This document shows positions 1 to 10,198 of a stretch of 64,000 nucleotides of DNA, piece by piece. The translations under genes were made by a program, and so were the position numbers. The notes below the pieces were generated by a model that had not been told where the DNA came from, made no database searches, and was given only the letters and a program-made list of their open reading frames with translations. The number at the start of each line of letters is the position of its first letter. Within the stretch, counting starts at the first letter, position 1. This DNA is from Halomonas cerina (GTDB lineage: Bacteria > Pseudomonadota > Gammaproteobacteria > Pseudomonadales > Halomonadaceae), in assembly GCF_014192215.1 (NCBI RefSeq), contig NZ_JACHXP010000008.1, forward strand, positions 62,001-126,000, in the 5' to 3' direction.

Positions 1-1356
1 GTAGCGGCCCTCGTCGTCGAGACGGACCAGGGCGAACAGGGCCCGGCGCAGCGCATGTCGCTGCGCCGGCGTGGGCCGGGCGGCGTCGAGGACCGCCTCG
101 GCGGCCTTCGCCACTGCACCGTGCAGGCCCCCGAGGTCACGGTACTCGGCCAGGGTGAGCCGGCCCTCGGCCTTGCCCCTCTCCCACAGCTCTCGCAGGG
201 TGAAGGCCAACAGCGGCAAGGCATCCTCGGTGACCGTATCGGCGACCATTTTCTGCGTCAGGCCGGCCTCGAGGTCGAGGCCGGCCAGTTCCGCCGGGCC
301 CTCGATGACCGCCGAGAAGCCCTCCACCGACAGCGGCGCCACGGTCACGGGGGCCAAGGGGATATCACGCCAGTCCGGCTGGGCCTGCAAGGCGCCGAGG
401 AAGTCGGAGCGCAGGGTGGCGATCATCAACACGTCGCCATCGGTGGCCTGCAAGACGGGACGCAGGAGGCGCAGGAAGGCCGCCGCCTGCCCGGTGTCCT
501 TCAGCACCTCTTCGAGCTGGTCGATGACCAGCACCAGCGCCGTGCGCGTCCGGCCGGGGCGCGCCTGCAGGGCCTGCAAGGCCGCCGGCAACAGATCCGG
601 CGATGCCTCGTCCTCCCCGGCCATCGCCGCCAACGCGTCGGTTGCCACGCCCTGTGCCTCGAGCCCGGCCAGCAGGTGGTCAACCAGGGCTTGCTGCGGC
701 CGCTCCCCGGGGCGTAGCGGACCGATCAGACTCCAGGCCTCCGGTGCGGCGCGCAGCCGCGGCAGGATGCCGGCCCGTACCAGGGATGACTTGCCGCTCC
801 CCGAGGCGCCCAGGAACAGCAGCAGGCGCGGTCCACCGAAGCGGCGCAGCCGGTTGAGGCGGTCCAGGGCCCGCTGGATCTCGGCGTCGCGGCCGAAGAA
901 GATGGCCGCGTCTGCCTCCTCGAAGGTCATCAGGCCGGGATAGGGTGGCCGGCGGGTATCCCAGGCGAAGACCCCGGCGAGCGCCCGACGCAACCGCGCG
1001 TAGCCCACCTCCGGCTCCCGGGTCAGGTCGATCACCTGCAGCTCGCGGAGTTGCGGACGCAGGGTACAGGGGGTGATGCGAATCGGCAGGATACGTTTAC
1101 CGAGCGCCCGGGCATGGCTGATCTCGGCGAGGCACCAGCAGGAGGCCATGGAAGACTCGCTGCACAGCACGATTAACGCCTGGCAGGCACGCAGGCGACG
1201 ATAGAGCTCGCGTTCCCAGTCACGCCCGGCCGGGATGCCGTGCTCGACGTCGAAGTCGAGAAACAGCGAGTGATGGCCGTGTCGCTTGAGCCAGTCGGCC
1301 AGGTCGGCGGCAGCCTCGGCATCACCGCTGCTGTGGCTGATGAAGAGCGTGCTCAT
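1..1356 (-). CDS. TIR domain-nSTAND1 ATPase, 3' partial
   Basis: The gene starts at 1356 (ATG read on the minus strand) and stays open to the window edge, giving 452 residues without a stop. Residues 1-130 form a TIR domain: it opens with MSTLFISHSSGD and carries the CWCLAEI stretch whose Glu (about residue 78) matches the catalytic Glu of NAD-cleaving TIR domains. Residues from about 138 begin with PYPGLMTFEEADAAIFFGR, the usual entry to nSTAND1 ATPases, followed by Walker A GASGSGKS (183-190) and Walker B LVLVIDQLEE (about 272-281). Proteins of this architecture usually end in WD40 or similar sensor repeats, which would lie left of the window. Known TIR-STAND proteins sense an invader and deplete NAD; that role here is inferred. 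The upstream region carries a repeated CCTAGG-containing motif. Confidence 0.85.
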   Translation of the reverse strand, partial: MSTLFISHSSGDAEAAADLADWLKRHGHHSLFLDFDVEHGIPAGRDWERELYRRLRACQALIVLCSESSMASCWCLAEISHARALGKRILPIRITPCTLRPQLRELQVIDLTREPEVGYARLRRALAGVFAWDTRRPPYPGLMTFEEADAAIFFGRDAEIQRALDRLNRLRRFGGPRLLLFLGASGSGKSSLVRAGILPRLRAAPEAWSLIGPLRPGERPQQALVDHLLAGLEAQGVATDALAAMAGEDEASPDLLPAALQALQARPGRTRTALVLVIDQLEEVLKDTGQAAAFLRLLRPVLQATDGDVLMIATLRSDFLGALQAQPDWRDIPLAPVTVAPLSVEGFSAVIEGPAELAGLDLEAGLTQKMVADTVTEDALPLLAFTLRELWERGKAEGRLTLAEYRDLGGLHGAVAKAAEAVLDAARPTPAQRHALRRALFALVRLDDEGRY

Positions 1357-1406
1357 CCTAGCGGTCCGTATCACCCGCGAAGGGAAACATCGATGGCATT
1401 ACCCCT

Positions 1407-1435
1407 AGCCTAGGAGGTTATGCCCAGCCTAGGAG
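1407..1435. repeat. Paired AGCCTAGGAG direct repeat
   Basis: The ten-base word AGCCTAGGAG occurs at 1407-1416 and again at 1426-1435, a spacing of 19 bases, and each copy contains the palindrome CCTAGG. The pair lies 50-80 bases upstream of the TIR-nSTAND1 start and just beyond the end of the ABC exporter gene. A regulator-binding site for the TIR gene is possible but unproven. Confidence 0.45.
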
Positions 1436-1465
1436 AGGGTCGCCATCGTGTCCGACCGCCTCGCC

Positions 1466-3343
<1,878 letters not shown>

Positions 3344-3598
3344 GAGGGATCACCGCGGAAAAACGCCGACGCCCGCCAGCGTGACGGCGGGCATCGCAGC
3401 CTGCCTGACAGCATAGACCGGACCTGGGACTCGAGATAGCGCTGGTCGGTCCACCCCAGCGGCGACGGTTTGGCCTCCCCACACCCTCGGTAGCATTACT
3501 GTCGCTCGGCCGGCCGGGCCGGCGCCCGGACTCCTATACTGTATTTCACCGCATCACTGATCCCCTTTGTTGCGCGCATGAATAACAAGGAGAACGCC

Positions 3599-5038
3599 AT
3601 GCAACACCTGACCTATCAGACCCTCGACGGGAGCCGCGCCGCGCTGTCGCCCGACGCGCTCGATGCCTTCTCGGGGGGCATTCGTGGCGGGGTGCTCACC
3701 GCCGCCGAGGCGGACTACGAGCAGGCTCGTCGCGTCTGGAACGGTATGGTCGACCGTCATCCGGCGCTCATCGCCCGTTGCCTCGGGGCTCAGGACGTTC
3801 GCCATGCGGTCGACTTCGCCCGCACGCACCGCATGCTGGTGAGCGTACGCAGTGGTGGCCACCATATCGCCGGCAACGCCGTCGCCGACGGCGGCTTGAT
3901 GATCGACCTGTCGACGATGCGCACCGTACGTGTCGACCCGGAGACGCGCACGGCACGCGTCGGTGCCGGGGCGCTGCTCGGCGACTTCGACCACGAGGCC
4001 CAGGCCTTCGGGCTGGCGACGCCACTCGGCATCAATTCCACCACGGGGGTGGCCGGCCTGTGTCTGGGCGGCGGTTTCGGCTGGCTGACCCGCCAGTACG
4101 GCCTGACCATCGACAACCTGCTCTCCGCCGATGTGGTGACCGCCGACGGCCAACTGCATGTGGTCTCGGCCACCCAGGAACCCGAGCTGTTCTGGGCCAT
4201 TCGCGGTGGAAGCGGCAACTTCGGCGTGGTGACCTCCTTCGAGTTCCGGCTGCATCCCGTCGGGCCTCAGGTCTATGCCGGCCTGGTCGTTTACCCCTTT
4301 GCCCAGGCGCGCCAGGTCCTGCAGGCCTGGCGCGACTTCACCGCCGACGCCCCCCGGGAGCTCAGTGTCTGGGCGGTACTGCGCCAGGCCCCGCCTCTGC
4401 CCTTCCTGCCCGACTCGATTCATGGCAAGGAAGTCGTGGTCTTTCCCCTGCTGTACAACGGCGCTCCCGAGGAGGGCGAGCGCCTGGCGGCCAGGGTGCT
4501 CGAATTCGGCGACCCGGTCGGCAGCATGCTCGGCACGCAGCCCTATGCCGGCTTCCAGACCGCCTTCGACCCGCTACTGGTTCCCGGGGCACGCAACTAC
4601 TGGAAGTCGCACAACTTCGTCGCGATCAGTGACGAGCTGATCGACGCGGTGATCGACGCGGCCTCGAGTCTGCCCGGCCCGGAGTGCGAAAGCTTCATCG
4701 CCCAACTCGGTGGCGCCCTGGGGGATGCCGCGGAGACGGATACCGCCTACGCCGGACGCGATGCGAACTTCGTGATGAACGTCCACGGCCGCTGGCAGGA
4801 TGCCGCCGACGATGACAGGGTGCGCGACTGGGCACGCCAGGTCTTCCGCGACACCGCGCCGTTCGCCACCGGCGGCGGCTACGTCAACTTCCTGACCGAG
4901 GACGAAGGCAACCGCGTCGACAGCGCCTATGCCCAGAACTACGCCCGGCTTCAGCAGCTCAAGCAGCGCTTCGACCCCGACAACCTATTCCGCATGAACC
5001 CCAACATCACCCCCGTGGCACATGCCAGGACGGCCTGA
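3599..5038 (+). CDS. FAD-dependent oxidoreductase, BBE family
   Basis: 479 residues if started at the ATG at 3599, which has AAGGAG at 3587-3592 six bases upstream; an in-frame ATG at 3578 lies before that site and is less likely. The FAD domain shows VRSGGHHIAGN, where the His is the usual covalent FAD attachment residue of the PCMH/BBE family, and GLCLGGGFGWL. The second attachment Cys of bicovalent members is not at its usual place (the local sequence is INSTTGVAG), so a single linkage is expected as in 6-hydroxynicotine oxidase. The C-terminal BBE segment ends LKQRFDPDNLFRMNPNI. Substrate unknown; sugar, alkaloid or phenolic oxidation are all possible. Single gene followed by a hairpin. 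Confidence 0.88.
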   Translation: MQHLTYQTLDGSRAALSPDALDAFSGGIRGGVLTAAEADYEQARRVWNGMVDRHPALIARCLGAQDVRHAVDFARTHRMLVSVRSGGHHIAGNAVADGGLMIDLSTMRTVRVDPETRTARVGAGALLGDFDHEAQAFGLATPLGINSTTGVAGLCLGGGFGWLTRQYGLTIDNLLSADVVTADGQLHVVSATQEPELFWAIRGGSGNFGVVTSFEFRLHPVGPQVYAGLVVYPFAQARQVLQAWRDFTADAPRELSVWAVLRQAPPLPFLPDSIHGKEVVVFPLLYNGAPEEGERLAARVLEFGDPVGSMLGTQPYAGFQTAFDPLLVPGARNYWKSHNFVAISDELIDAVIDAASSLPGPECESFIAQLGGALGDAAETDTAYAGRDANFVMNVHGRWQDAADDDRVRDWARQVFRDTAPFATGGGYVNFLTEDEGNRVDSAYAQNYARLQQLKQRFDPDNLFRMNPNITPVAHARTA

Positions 5039-5047
5039 CGAGACTCG

Positions 5048-5075
5048 GCCCGCCCCATGCGGGCGGGTCCCTTAT
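5048..5075 (+). terminator. Hairpin after FAD oxidoreductase
   Basis: GCCCGC (5048-5053) pairs with GCGGGC (5059-5064) across a five-base loop, followed by GGGTCCCTTAT. The downstream tract is only weakly T-rich, so termination is plausible rather than certain. Confidence 0.45.
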
Positions 5076-5127
5076 CCGATCGAGAGACTCGGCAGCCGGC
5101 AGTGATCAGCCGCCCCGCCTTTTTCGT

Positions 5128-5349
5128 TCAGGACCCGGAGTAGGGATGCGAGCGCAGGTCGTCCGGCTCATGACGATTCAGGATCTCCTCCACCTCCCGG
5201 TGTCCCGGATCGTTGATGATCACCTTGAGCTCGTTGCGATCCTCGTCGAGGAACAGCGATTCCCGGGGAAAGCCATCGGAAACCAGTTCATCGAACGCAT
5301 TGCGTGCCTTGAGAGAGCTGTCGTACGACGCTGTGATGGTCTGGGTCAT
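5128..5349 (-). CDS. Small acidic conserved-type protein, unknown function
   Basis: 73 residues from the ATG at 5349, chosen because AGGAGG sits seven bases upstream; a longer reading from 5406 has no such site. The protein begins MTQTITASYDSSLKARNAFDEL and is rich in Asp and Glu. The pattern (a beta strand, a helix with ARNAFDELV, a GFPRESLFLDED turn, KVIINDPGHREVEEIL) resembles small alpha/beta proteins of the general-stress heat-induced type, but no catalytic motif or membrane segment is visible. It is monocistronic between convergent or tail-to-tail neighbours. Function unknown. Confidence 0.7.
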   Translation of the reverse strand: MTQTITASYDSSLKARNAFDELVSDGFPRESLFLDEDRNELKVIINDPGHREVEEILNRHEPDDLRSHPYSGS

Positions 5350-5477
5350 GGCAACCTCCTGGAACATCTCGTGGGAGCCCGGCGCTATCGACCACCGGGC
5401 ATGCACTGCACTGTCAATCCTGTTGTCACTTCACCAGCGTAGCCACTCCCTCGCCGGATTGGCGACCGGCACACGGC

Positions 5478-6665
5478 TCAGCCCAGCTCGTGCAGCCGCC
5501 AGTCGTTATCGGTGAGCGGCTCACCGCCGGTCGGGGTGACCCGTATCGTATCGCTCAGGCCGATGCCCCACTCGCCGGGTCGGCGCAGGCACAGCGGCAG
5601 GTGGAAGACCATATCGGCCTCGAACTCACGCGCCTGGCCGCGGGCGATGTAGCCGGTGCCTTCGACCCAGCTGGGGGGGAACTGGGCGCCTACCGCATAG
5701 CCGAACACCCCGGAGAAGAACAGCTCGGAAGTTTTTGGGGCGAGTACTGCCTCGGCGGCTCGGGCGGCGTCATCGAAGGTGTTGCCGGCGCGCATCGCCC
5801 CGAGCAGGGCCTCGAAGAGCGCCCGGCACAGATCGCGCACGCCTTGCATCTCCCGCGTGGCCCGGCCGGCCACGGCGGTGCGCATCATCGGCGCCGTATA
5901 GCGCTGGAAGGCCGCGCCGAACTCCAGGAACACCGGGTCGTCGCGCTCGATCACGGTGCGCTTGTGGTTGACGTGGATGATGCCGATGCGTGGCCCGGTG
6001 GTGACGATGGGCTGCAGGCTCATGAACTCGCTGCCGGCGGCGATCAGGGCCCGGGCGCCTTCCGCCGCCACGTCGTTGTCGGTCACCCCGGGGGCGATCA
6101 CCGCTTCCGCCGCCCGCAGCCCCGCCGAGGTAATCCGCGCGCTCTCGCGCAGGCAGTCGAGCTCGGCAGGGGTCTTGACCAGGCGGATGGCATCGAGGAG
6201 TGCCCCGCCGTCGTCGCGGAAGCGCTGCGCGCCCAGGCGCGCCTGCAGCTCGCGGATCACCCCGTGGCGCAGCCCCGCCCCGTAGAGGTCCAGACCGACC
6301 TGGCGGTACGGCGCCAGGGCCTCGGCCAACGGCGCGATCACCTCGTCGATGCCCTCCCAGCGATAACCGAGGATCTCATCGACCGCGGCGGTCACCACCG
6401 CCGGCCCGGTCTCGATGGAGGGCACCTGCAGCACCAGCCAATCGGCCGCGACCACCAGGGCCGTATGCACCGAGACCTCGAAGGTGTGGTAACCGGTCAG
6501 GTAGAAGAGATCGGCGGGATCGGTGAGCAGCAGGGCATCGAGGCCCGCCTCGTCCATGGCCTGGCGCACCCGGCCGAGGCGGCCGGCGAATTCGGCAGAG
6601 GGAAACGGTCGTTCGCTGCCTTCGAGGGTCGCGGCCAGGGCGTGACGGTAGGCGTGATGATCCAT
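5478..6665 (-). CDS. M24 (creatinase/aminopeptidase P-like) family hydrolase
   Basis: 395 residues with the two-domain plan of M24 enzymes: an N-terminal creatinase-like domain (about 25-160, [16 protein letters not shown]) and a pita-bread catalytic domain. The canonical metal ligands are not preserved: the D-x-G...D region reads [17 protein letters not shown], with Glu and Pro at the Asp positions, and the last Glu region reads [11 protein letters not shown]. This matches non-metallo members such as creatinase and ectoine hydrolase (DoeA) better than aminopeptidase P. No doeB-type deacetylase lies beside it, so an ectoine role is only one option; hydrolysis of another C-N bond in a small compatible solute is equally possible. 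Confidence 0.8.
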   Translation of the reverse strand: MDHHAYRHALAATLEGSERPFPSAEFAGRLGRVRQAMDEAGLDALLLTDPADLFYLTGYHTFEVSVHTALVVAADWLVLQVPSIETGPAVVTAAVDEILGYRWEGIDEVIAPLAEALAPYRQVGLDLYGAGLRHGVIRELQARLGAQRFRDDGGALLDAIRLVKTPAELDCLRESARITSAGLRAAEAVIAPGVTDNDVAAEGARALIAAGSEFMSLQPIVTTGPRIGIIHVNHKRTVIERDDPVFLEFGAAFQRYTAPMMRTAVAGRATREMQGVRDLCRALFEALLGAMRAGNTFDDAARAAEAVLAPKTSELFFSGVFGYAVGAQFPPSWVEGTGYIARGQAREFEADMVFHLPLCLRRPGEWGIGLSDTIRVTPTGGEPLTDNDWRLHELG

Positions 6666-6823
6666 GGTGGCGCTCCGTGCGGGTGAGACCTTCCGGCAGT
6701 GTAGCCACGCTGCGCAGGCTTTCGAGGGAGAAGCGCTCGCGACCCGAGAAAATTAAGGACTGTTCGCCCGTGGCGCGGTTTCGTAGAATCCAGCCTCGAG
6801 TTTCGATGCCACAGGACGATGCA

Positions 6824-7552
6824 ATGGGCAGGGCCTTCCAGAACCGCAAGGAATCCATGGCCAAGACGGCCGCCGCCAAGACCAAGGTCTACAGCAAGTA
6901 CGGTCGCGAGATCTACGTCTGTGCCAAGCAAGGCGGCACCGACCCCAACGGCAACCTGGCCCTGCGCGGCCTGATCGAACGCGCCAAGAAGGACCAGGTG
7001 CCGAGTCACGTGATCGACAAGGCCCTGGACAAGGCCAGCGGCGTCGGGGGCGAAGACTATGCCACGGCCCGCTACGAAGGCTTCGGGCCGGGCAACTGCA
7101 TGGTCATCGTCGACTGCCTGACCGACAACCCCAACCGCACCTTCGGCGACGTGCGCGCCTGCTTCAACAAGGCCAAGAGCAAGCTCGGCACCCCGGGCAG
7201 CGTCAGCCACATGTTCGACCACTGCGCCATCCTGTCCTTTGCGGGTGATGACGAGGAGGCCGCCCTCGAGGCGCTGATGGAGGCCGATGTCGACGTCACC
7301 GACATCGAGAACGAGGAGGGCCGGATCACCGTCTTCGCCCCCCATACCGAGTACGCCAAGGCCAAGCAGGCGCTGATCGATGCCTTCGGCGAACTCGACT
7401 TCGAGGTCGACGAGATCCAGTTCGTGCCCCAAACCACCACCCCGGTGGAGGGCGATGACGTGGCGCTATTCGAGAAGCTGATCGACACCCTCGAGGACCT
7501 GGACGACGTGCAGAACGTCTATCACAACGCCGACATCGACGCCGAGGCATAA
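6824..7552 (+). CDS. YebC/PmpR-family regulator, YeeN type
   Basis: 242 residues from the ATG at 6824 ([15 protein letters not shown]), the standard N-terminus of the YeeN subgroup. Family hallmarks include [12 protein letters not shown], the central [10 protein letters not shown] stretch, and an acidic C-terminus ending [13 protein letters not shown]. YebC-family proteins act as DNA-binding regulators and, in recent work, as factors relieving ribosome stalling on proline-rich stretches. A weak AGGA lies eight bases before the start. The gene converges on the RIO kinase gene with only nine bases between stops, so transcription from the two sides must meet here. Confidence 0.92.
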   Translation: MGRAFQNRKESMAKTAAAKTKVYSKYGREIYVCAKQGGTDPNGNLALRGLIERAKKDQVPSHVIDKALDKASGVGGEDYATARYEGFGPGNCMVIVDCLTDNPNRTFGDVRACFNKAKSKLGTPGSVSHMFDHCAILSFAGDDEEAALEALMEADVDVTDIENEEGRITVFAPHTEYAKAKQALIDAFGELDFEVDEIQFVPQTTTPVEGDDVALFEKLIDTLEDLDDVQNVYHNADIDAEA

Positions 7553-7561
7553 GACCCGGCC

Positions 7562-8464
7562 TCACCGCTCGTTGTGGGCCGTCCGCCAGTCCGCCGCGGC
7601 CTCCTCCACGCCGGGCTCGCGGTCGCCGGTCAGCGCGGCCCGTCGCTCGGCCTCCTCCTTGCGCACGTCCTCGATCACGGTCATCAGCTCCTCCACGTCC
7701 ACCTCGCGGGTGTCGTGTTCGAAGCAGCCGGTCAGCGGGCTGTCCGGGTGCAGGTCGCCGGCCGCATAGAGCGCCCAGATCTCCTTGCCGTAGTCGGTGG
7801 CGAGCAGCTCCGGGGCGAAGCGGCCGAAGTAGCGGCGCATGTTGTCGACGTCGCGCTCGAACATCCTCTCGGCGCTGTTGTTGCCGGCGGCATCCACGGC
7901 CTGGGGCAGGTCGATGATCACGGGGCCATCGGCGGCGAGCAGCACGTTGAACTCGGACAGGTCGCCATGGATCAGGCCGGCGCAGAGCATGCGCACCACG
8001 TCGTCGATCACCTTGGCGTAATGGGCCCGGGCCTCGTCGGCCGTCAGGGTCACGTCATCCAGCCGCGGCGCGGTCAGGCCTTCGGCATCGGTGATCATCT
8101 CCATCAGCAGCACGCCGTCGATGAAGCCATGGGGCCTGGGCACCCGCACGTCGGCGGCCGCCAGCCGGTAAAGGGCATCGACCTCGGCATTGAGCCAGGC
8201 CTGTTCCTGCTCCTTCTGGCCGTAGCGGGTCTTCTTGGCCATCGCCCGGGACCGGCGGCTGTTGCGCTCGCGGCGGCCCTCCTGGTACTGCACGGCCTGC
8301 TTGAAACTGCGCTGCTTGGCCTCCTTGAAGACCTTGGCACAGCGCCGCTCGCCATGGGAGCGCACCACGTACACCTGGGCTTCCTTGCCGCTCATCAGCT
8401 GGCTCTCGACCGCGTCGATCAGGCCGTCGTCGATCAGCGGTTGCAATCTCTTGGGTATCTTCAT
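7562..8464 (-). CDS. RIO-type serine protein kinase
   Basis: 300 residues of RIO-family atypical kinase. Visible motifs: the nucleotide-binding segment MSGKEAQVYVVRS with a following AKVFKEAK lysine, the catalytic loop HGDLSEFNVLL (Asp and Asn), and the metal-binding IDLPQAVD. A basic Arg/Lys-rich insert (about residues 60-85) lies between the N-lobe strands, as in proteobacterial RIO proteins. Bacterial RIO kinases of this kind are thought to act in ribosome maturation or stress response; the target here is unknown. It is a single gene facing the YebC-like gene. Confidence 0.9.
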   Translation of the reverse strand: MKIPKRLQPLIDDGLIDAVESQLMSGKEAQVYVVRSHGERRCAKVFKEAKQRSFKQAVQYQEGRRERNSRRSRAMAKKTRYGQKEQEQAWLNAEVDALYRLAAADVRVPRPHGFIDGVLLMEMITDAEGLTAPRLDDVTLTADEARAHYAKVIDDVVRMLCAGLIHGDLSEFNVLLAADGPVIIDLPQAVDAAGNNSAERMFERDVDNMRRYFGRFAPELLATDYGKEIWALYAAGDLHPDSPLTGCFEHDTREVDVEELMTVIEDVRKEEAERRAALTGDREPGVEEAAADWRTAHNER

Positions 8465-8512
8465 ATCACCACGTTGGCATAGAACCCGTCGGCTGAGTAT
8501 CCCGCGGGCGTA

Positions 8513-8689
8513 TCATGTTTCCTTCCGGTCAGCGGCGGATGCGGCGAGCAGAAAGGGCTGATGCGCCAGCATCGGCGGCAGGCTCTCGGCCGGGATTGGC
8601 GTCATGGTGCGATAGCCCAGCGTGGCGAGGTTGGACAGCAATTCCGACGCCAGCGGCAGCGTGGCGAAATCGGCAGAGGAATCAGACAC
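8513..8689 (-). pseudogene. dbpA 5' fragment (DEAD-box helicase remnant)
   Basis: From a GTG at 8689 the reading VSDSSADFATLPLASELL...GYRTMTPIPAESLPPML matches the first 45 or so residues (start and Q-motif region) of the intact dbpA at 20426-21820, with about 80 percent identity at DNA level by eye. The match stops at about 8557, right before the Walker A motif, and the frame then runs through 15 unrelated codons to a stop. The same GTG start is used by both. It is therefore a truncated copy without helicase motifs. A short ORF product could still be made, but no function is apparent. Confidence 0.75.
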
Positions 8690-8830
8690 GTGAATAGACC
8701 TGCTGGAAAAAGGAGGGCACTGGGGCAAGGACAGCGGGCGCCGTTTGACCGGGGAGCGATGATGGAAGTCAGGCAGGATAACAGAAAGTGCCGCCTATCA
8801 CTCGGATCGGTGACGTCGCGCAGGAACGGC

Positions 8831-8846
8831 CCTGCCGAAAGGCAGG
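8831..8846 (+). terminator. GAAA-tetraloop hairpin upstream of hydrogenase operon
   Basis: CCTGCC (8831-8836) and GGCAGG (8841-8846) pair perfectly across a GAAA loop; the sequence TCGATCTTCTATAG follows. It could be a weak terminator shielding the hydrogenase operon or an mRNA 5' stabiliser. Confidence 0.35.
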
Positions 8847-8930
8847 TCGATCTTCTATAGTGCAGGTACGCGAGCGCATCCCCCGCCCGCGCGCCTTACG
8901 CCACCTGACGAGGGAGGCCGACTGCAGACC

Positions 8931-8993
8931 ATGTGCCAGACCCTTCCCATGCGCATCACGTGGATCGATAGTGCCGCCGCCCGGGCCGCTTAG
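8931..8993 (+). pseudogene. HypC-like N-terminal fragment (20 codons)
   Basis: The frame opens with ATG TGC and encodes MCQTLPMRITWIDSAAAR before a TAG at 8991. HypC/HupF hydrogenase-maturation chaperones start with Met-Cys (the Cys becomes the metal-delivering N-terminal residue) followed by a pattern close to xxxPMRVxxID...A. The match ends after about 18 residues and the rest of HypC is absent; hydB starts 20 bases later. There is no good ribosome-binding site within ten bases. I read it as a hypC remnant or a leader peptide derived from one. The short length makes chance resemblance possible. Confidence 0.4.
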
Positions 8994-9013
8994 CGAGGCA
9001 CGAGGGAGACCCC

Positions 9014-10198
9014 ATGAAGGTACAGCGCTTTCTGCCCCGAGACCGTTTCCCGTCGCTGCTCGACCGGCTCAGCGAGGCCGGTTACGACATCCTCGGCCCC
9101 CAGGTCCGCGACCACGCTATCGTCTTCGACACCCTCGCCTCGGTCGATCAGCTCCCGCTCGGAATCACCGACGAGCAGGCCCCCGGGCACTACCGACTCT
9201 CGGCCTCGAGCTCGGGGCGCTACTTCGACTGGGCCACCGGGCCCCAGGCCCTCAAGCCCTTGACCTTCGTGCCTCGCGAGCCCCTGTGGACCAGCGAGAC
9301 GCGGGACGACGGCACCCTGGTGTTTCGCGAATCGCCTCCCGAGGCCCGCCCCACCGCCGTGATCGGTGTGCGCGCCTGCGACCTGGCGGCCCTGGCGATT
9401 CACGACCGCCACTTCCTTCACGGCGCCGTGCCCGATCCGCACTATCGCGCGCGACGGGAGAGCCTGTTCCTCATCGCCGTGAATTGCTCGCGCTCGGCGG
9501 ACACCTGCTTCTGCATCGCCACCGGCGATGGACCGCGGGTCCGGTATGGGCACGACCTGGCGCTCAGCGAGCTTGACGACGGCTTCGTGGTGGAGGCCCA
9601 TACCGGCCGCGGCCGGGATCTCCTCGATTCCCTGGCCACCACGGAAGTCACTCTCGACCAGCTCCAGGCGGCCGAGGCCGGAAGTGCCCAAGCCGCCGAC
9701 CAGCAGCATCGCCGCCTGCCCGCCGGCTCGCTGCCGGACCAGCTCCAGGCGGCGGTCGCGCATCCCCACTGGCAGGATCTCAACGACCGCTGCCTGACCT
9801 GCGGCAACTGCACGTCGGTGTGTCCCACCTGCTTCTGCCAGACCCATGTCGACGAGCGTTCGCTGGACGGCCGTGAGGCCCACCATGCCCGGCAGTGGGA
9901 GACCTGCTTCAATCCCGATCACAGCTATATCCACGGCGTGACCATCCGCGCCGAACGCCCCCAGCGCTATCGCCAGTGGCTGACCCACAAGTTCGGCACC
10001 TGGGTGGAGCAATTCGGGCGTAGCGGCTGTGTGGGCTGCGGCCGCTGCATCACCTGGTGCCCGGTGGGCATCGACGTCACGGAGGAGCTGGCCGCGCTCT
10101 GTCAGGCGCCCGACACCGCGCCAGGTCAGGCGCCCGATACCGCGCCGGGTCCAGTGTCAGGGGCGGCGCCCGACCGCCAGGAGCCCGGTGATGACTAG
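9014..10198 (+). CDS. hydB: Sulfhydrogenase/hydrogenase beta subunit, 4Fe-4S protein
   Basis: 394 residues; GAGGGAG lies five bases before the ATG. Two C-terminal ferredoxin-type cluster motifs are present: [14 protein letters not shown] (about residues 262-275) and [14 protein letters not shown] (about 341-354). The N-terminal half matches the HydB/AsrA family that passes electrons between the hydrogenase and the flavin subunit. The C-terminal tail after the second cluster is a low-complexity Ala/Pro/Asp stretch built on a 24-base tandem repeat. First gene of the operon hydB-hydG-hydD-hydA-protease; its last eight bases overlap the next gene, which argues for translational coupling. Confidence 0.88.
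   Translation: MKVQRFLPRDRFPSLLDRLSEAGYDILGPQVRDHAIVFDTLASVDQLPLGITDEQAPGHYRLSASSSGRYFDWATGPQALKPLTFVPREPLWTSETRDDGTLVFRESPPEARPTAVIGVRACDLAALAIHDRHFLHGAVPDPHYRARRESLFLIAVNCSRSADTCFCIATGDGPRVRYGHDLALSELDDGFVVEAHTGRGRDLLDSLATTEVTLDQLQAAEAGSAQAADQQHRRLPAGSLPDQLQAAVAHPHWQDLNDRCLTCGNCTSVCPTCFCQTHVDERSLDGREAHHARQWETCFNPDHSYIHGVTIRAERPQRYRQWLTHKFGTWVEQFGRSGCVGCGRCITWCPVGIDVTEELAALCQAPDTAPGQAPDTAPGPVSGAAPDRQEPGDD
10101..10148 (+). repeat. 24-bp tandem repeat in the tail of hydB
   Basis: Two adjacent 24-base units (10101-10124 and 10125-10148) differ at two positions and encode a repeated QAPDTAPG peptide; a degenerate third unit follows. The repeat lies after the last iron-sulfur motif, where length variation would be tolerated. 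Confidence 0.8.

Larger units (their letters stand above)
8690..9013 (+). other. Leader region of the hydrogenase operon
   Basis: These 324 bases carry no complete gene. They contain a GNRA-type hairpin (CCTGCC-GAAA-GGCAGG at 8831-8846), a TATAGT box candidate at 8855-8860 without a convincing -35 partner, and a 20-codon HypC-like fragment at 8931-8993. The hydrogenase promoter must lie here or within the dbpA fragment; I could not assign it with confidence. Confidence 0.4.
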
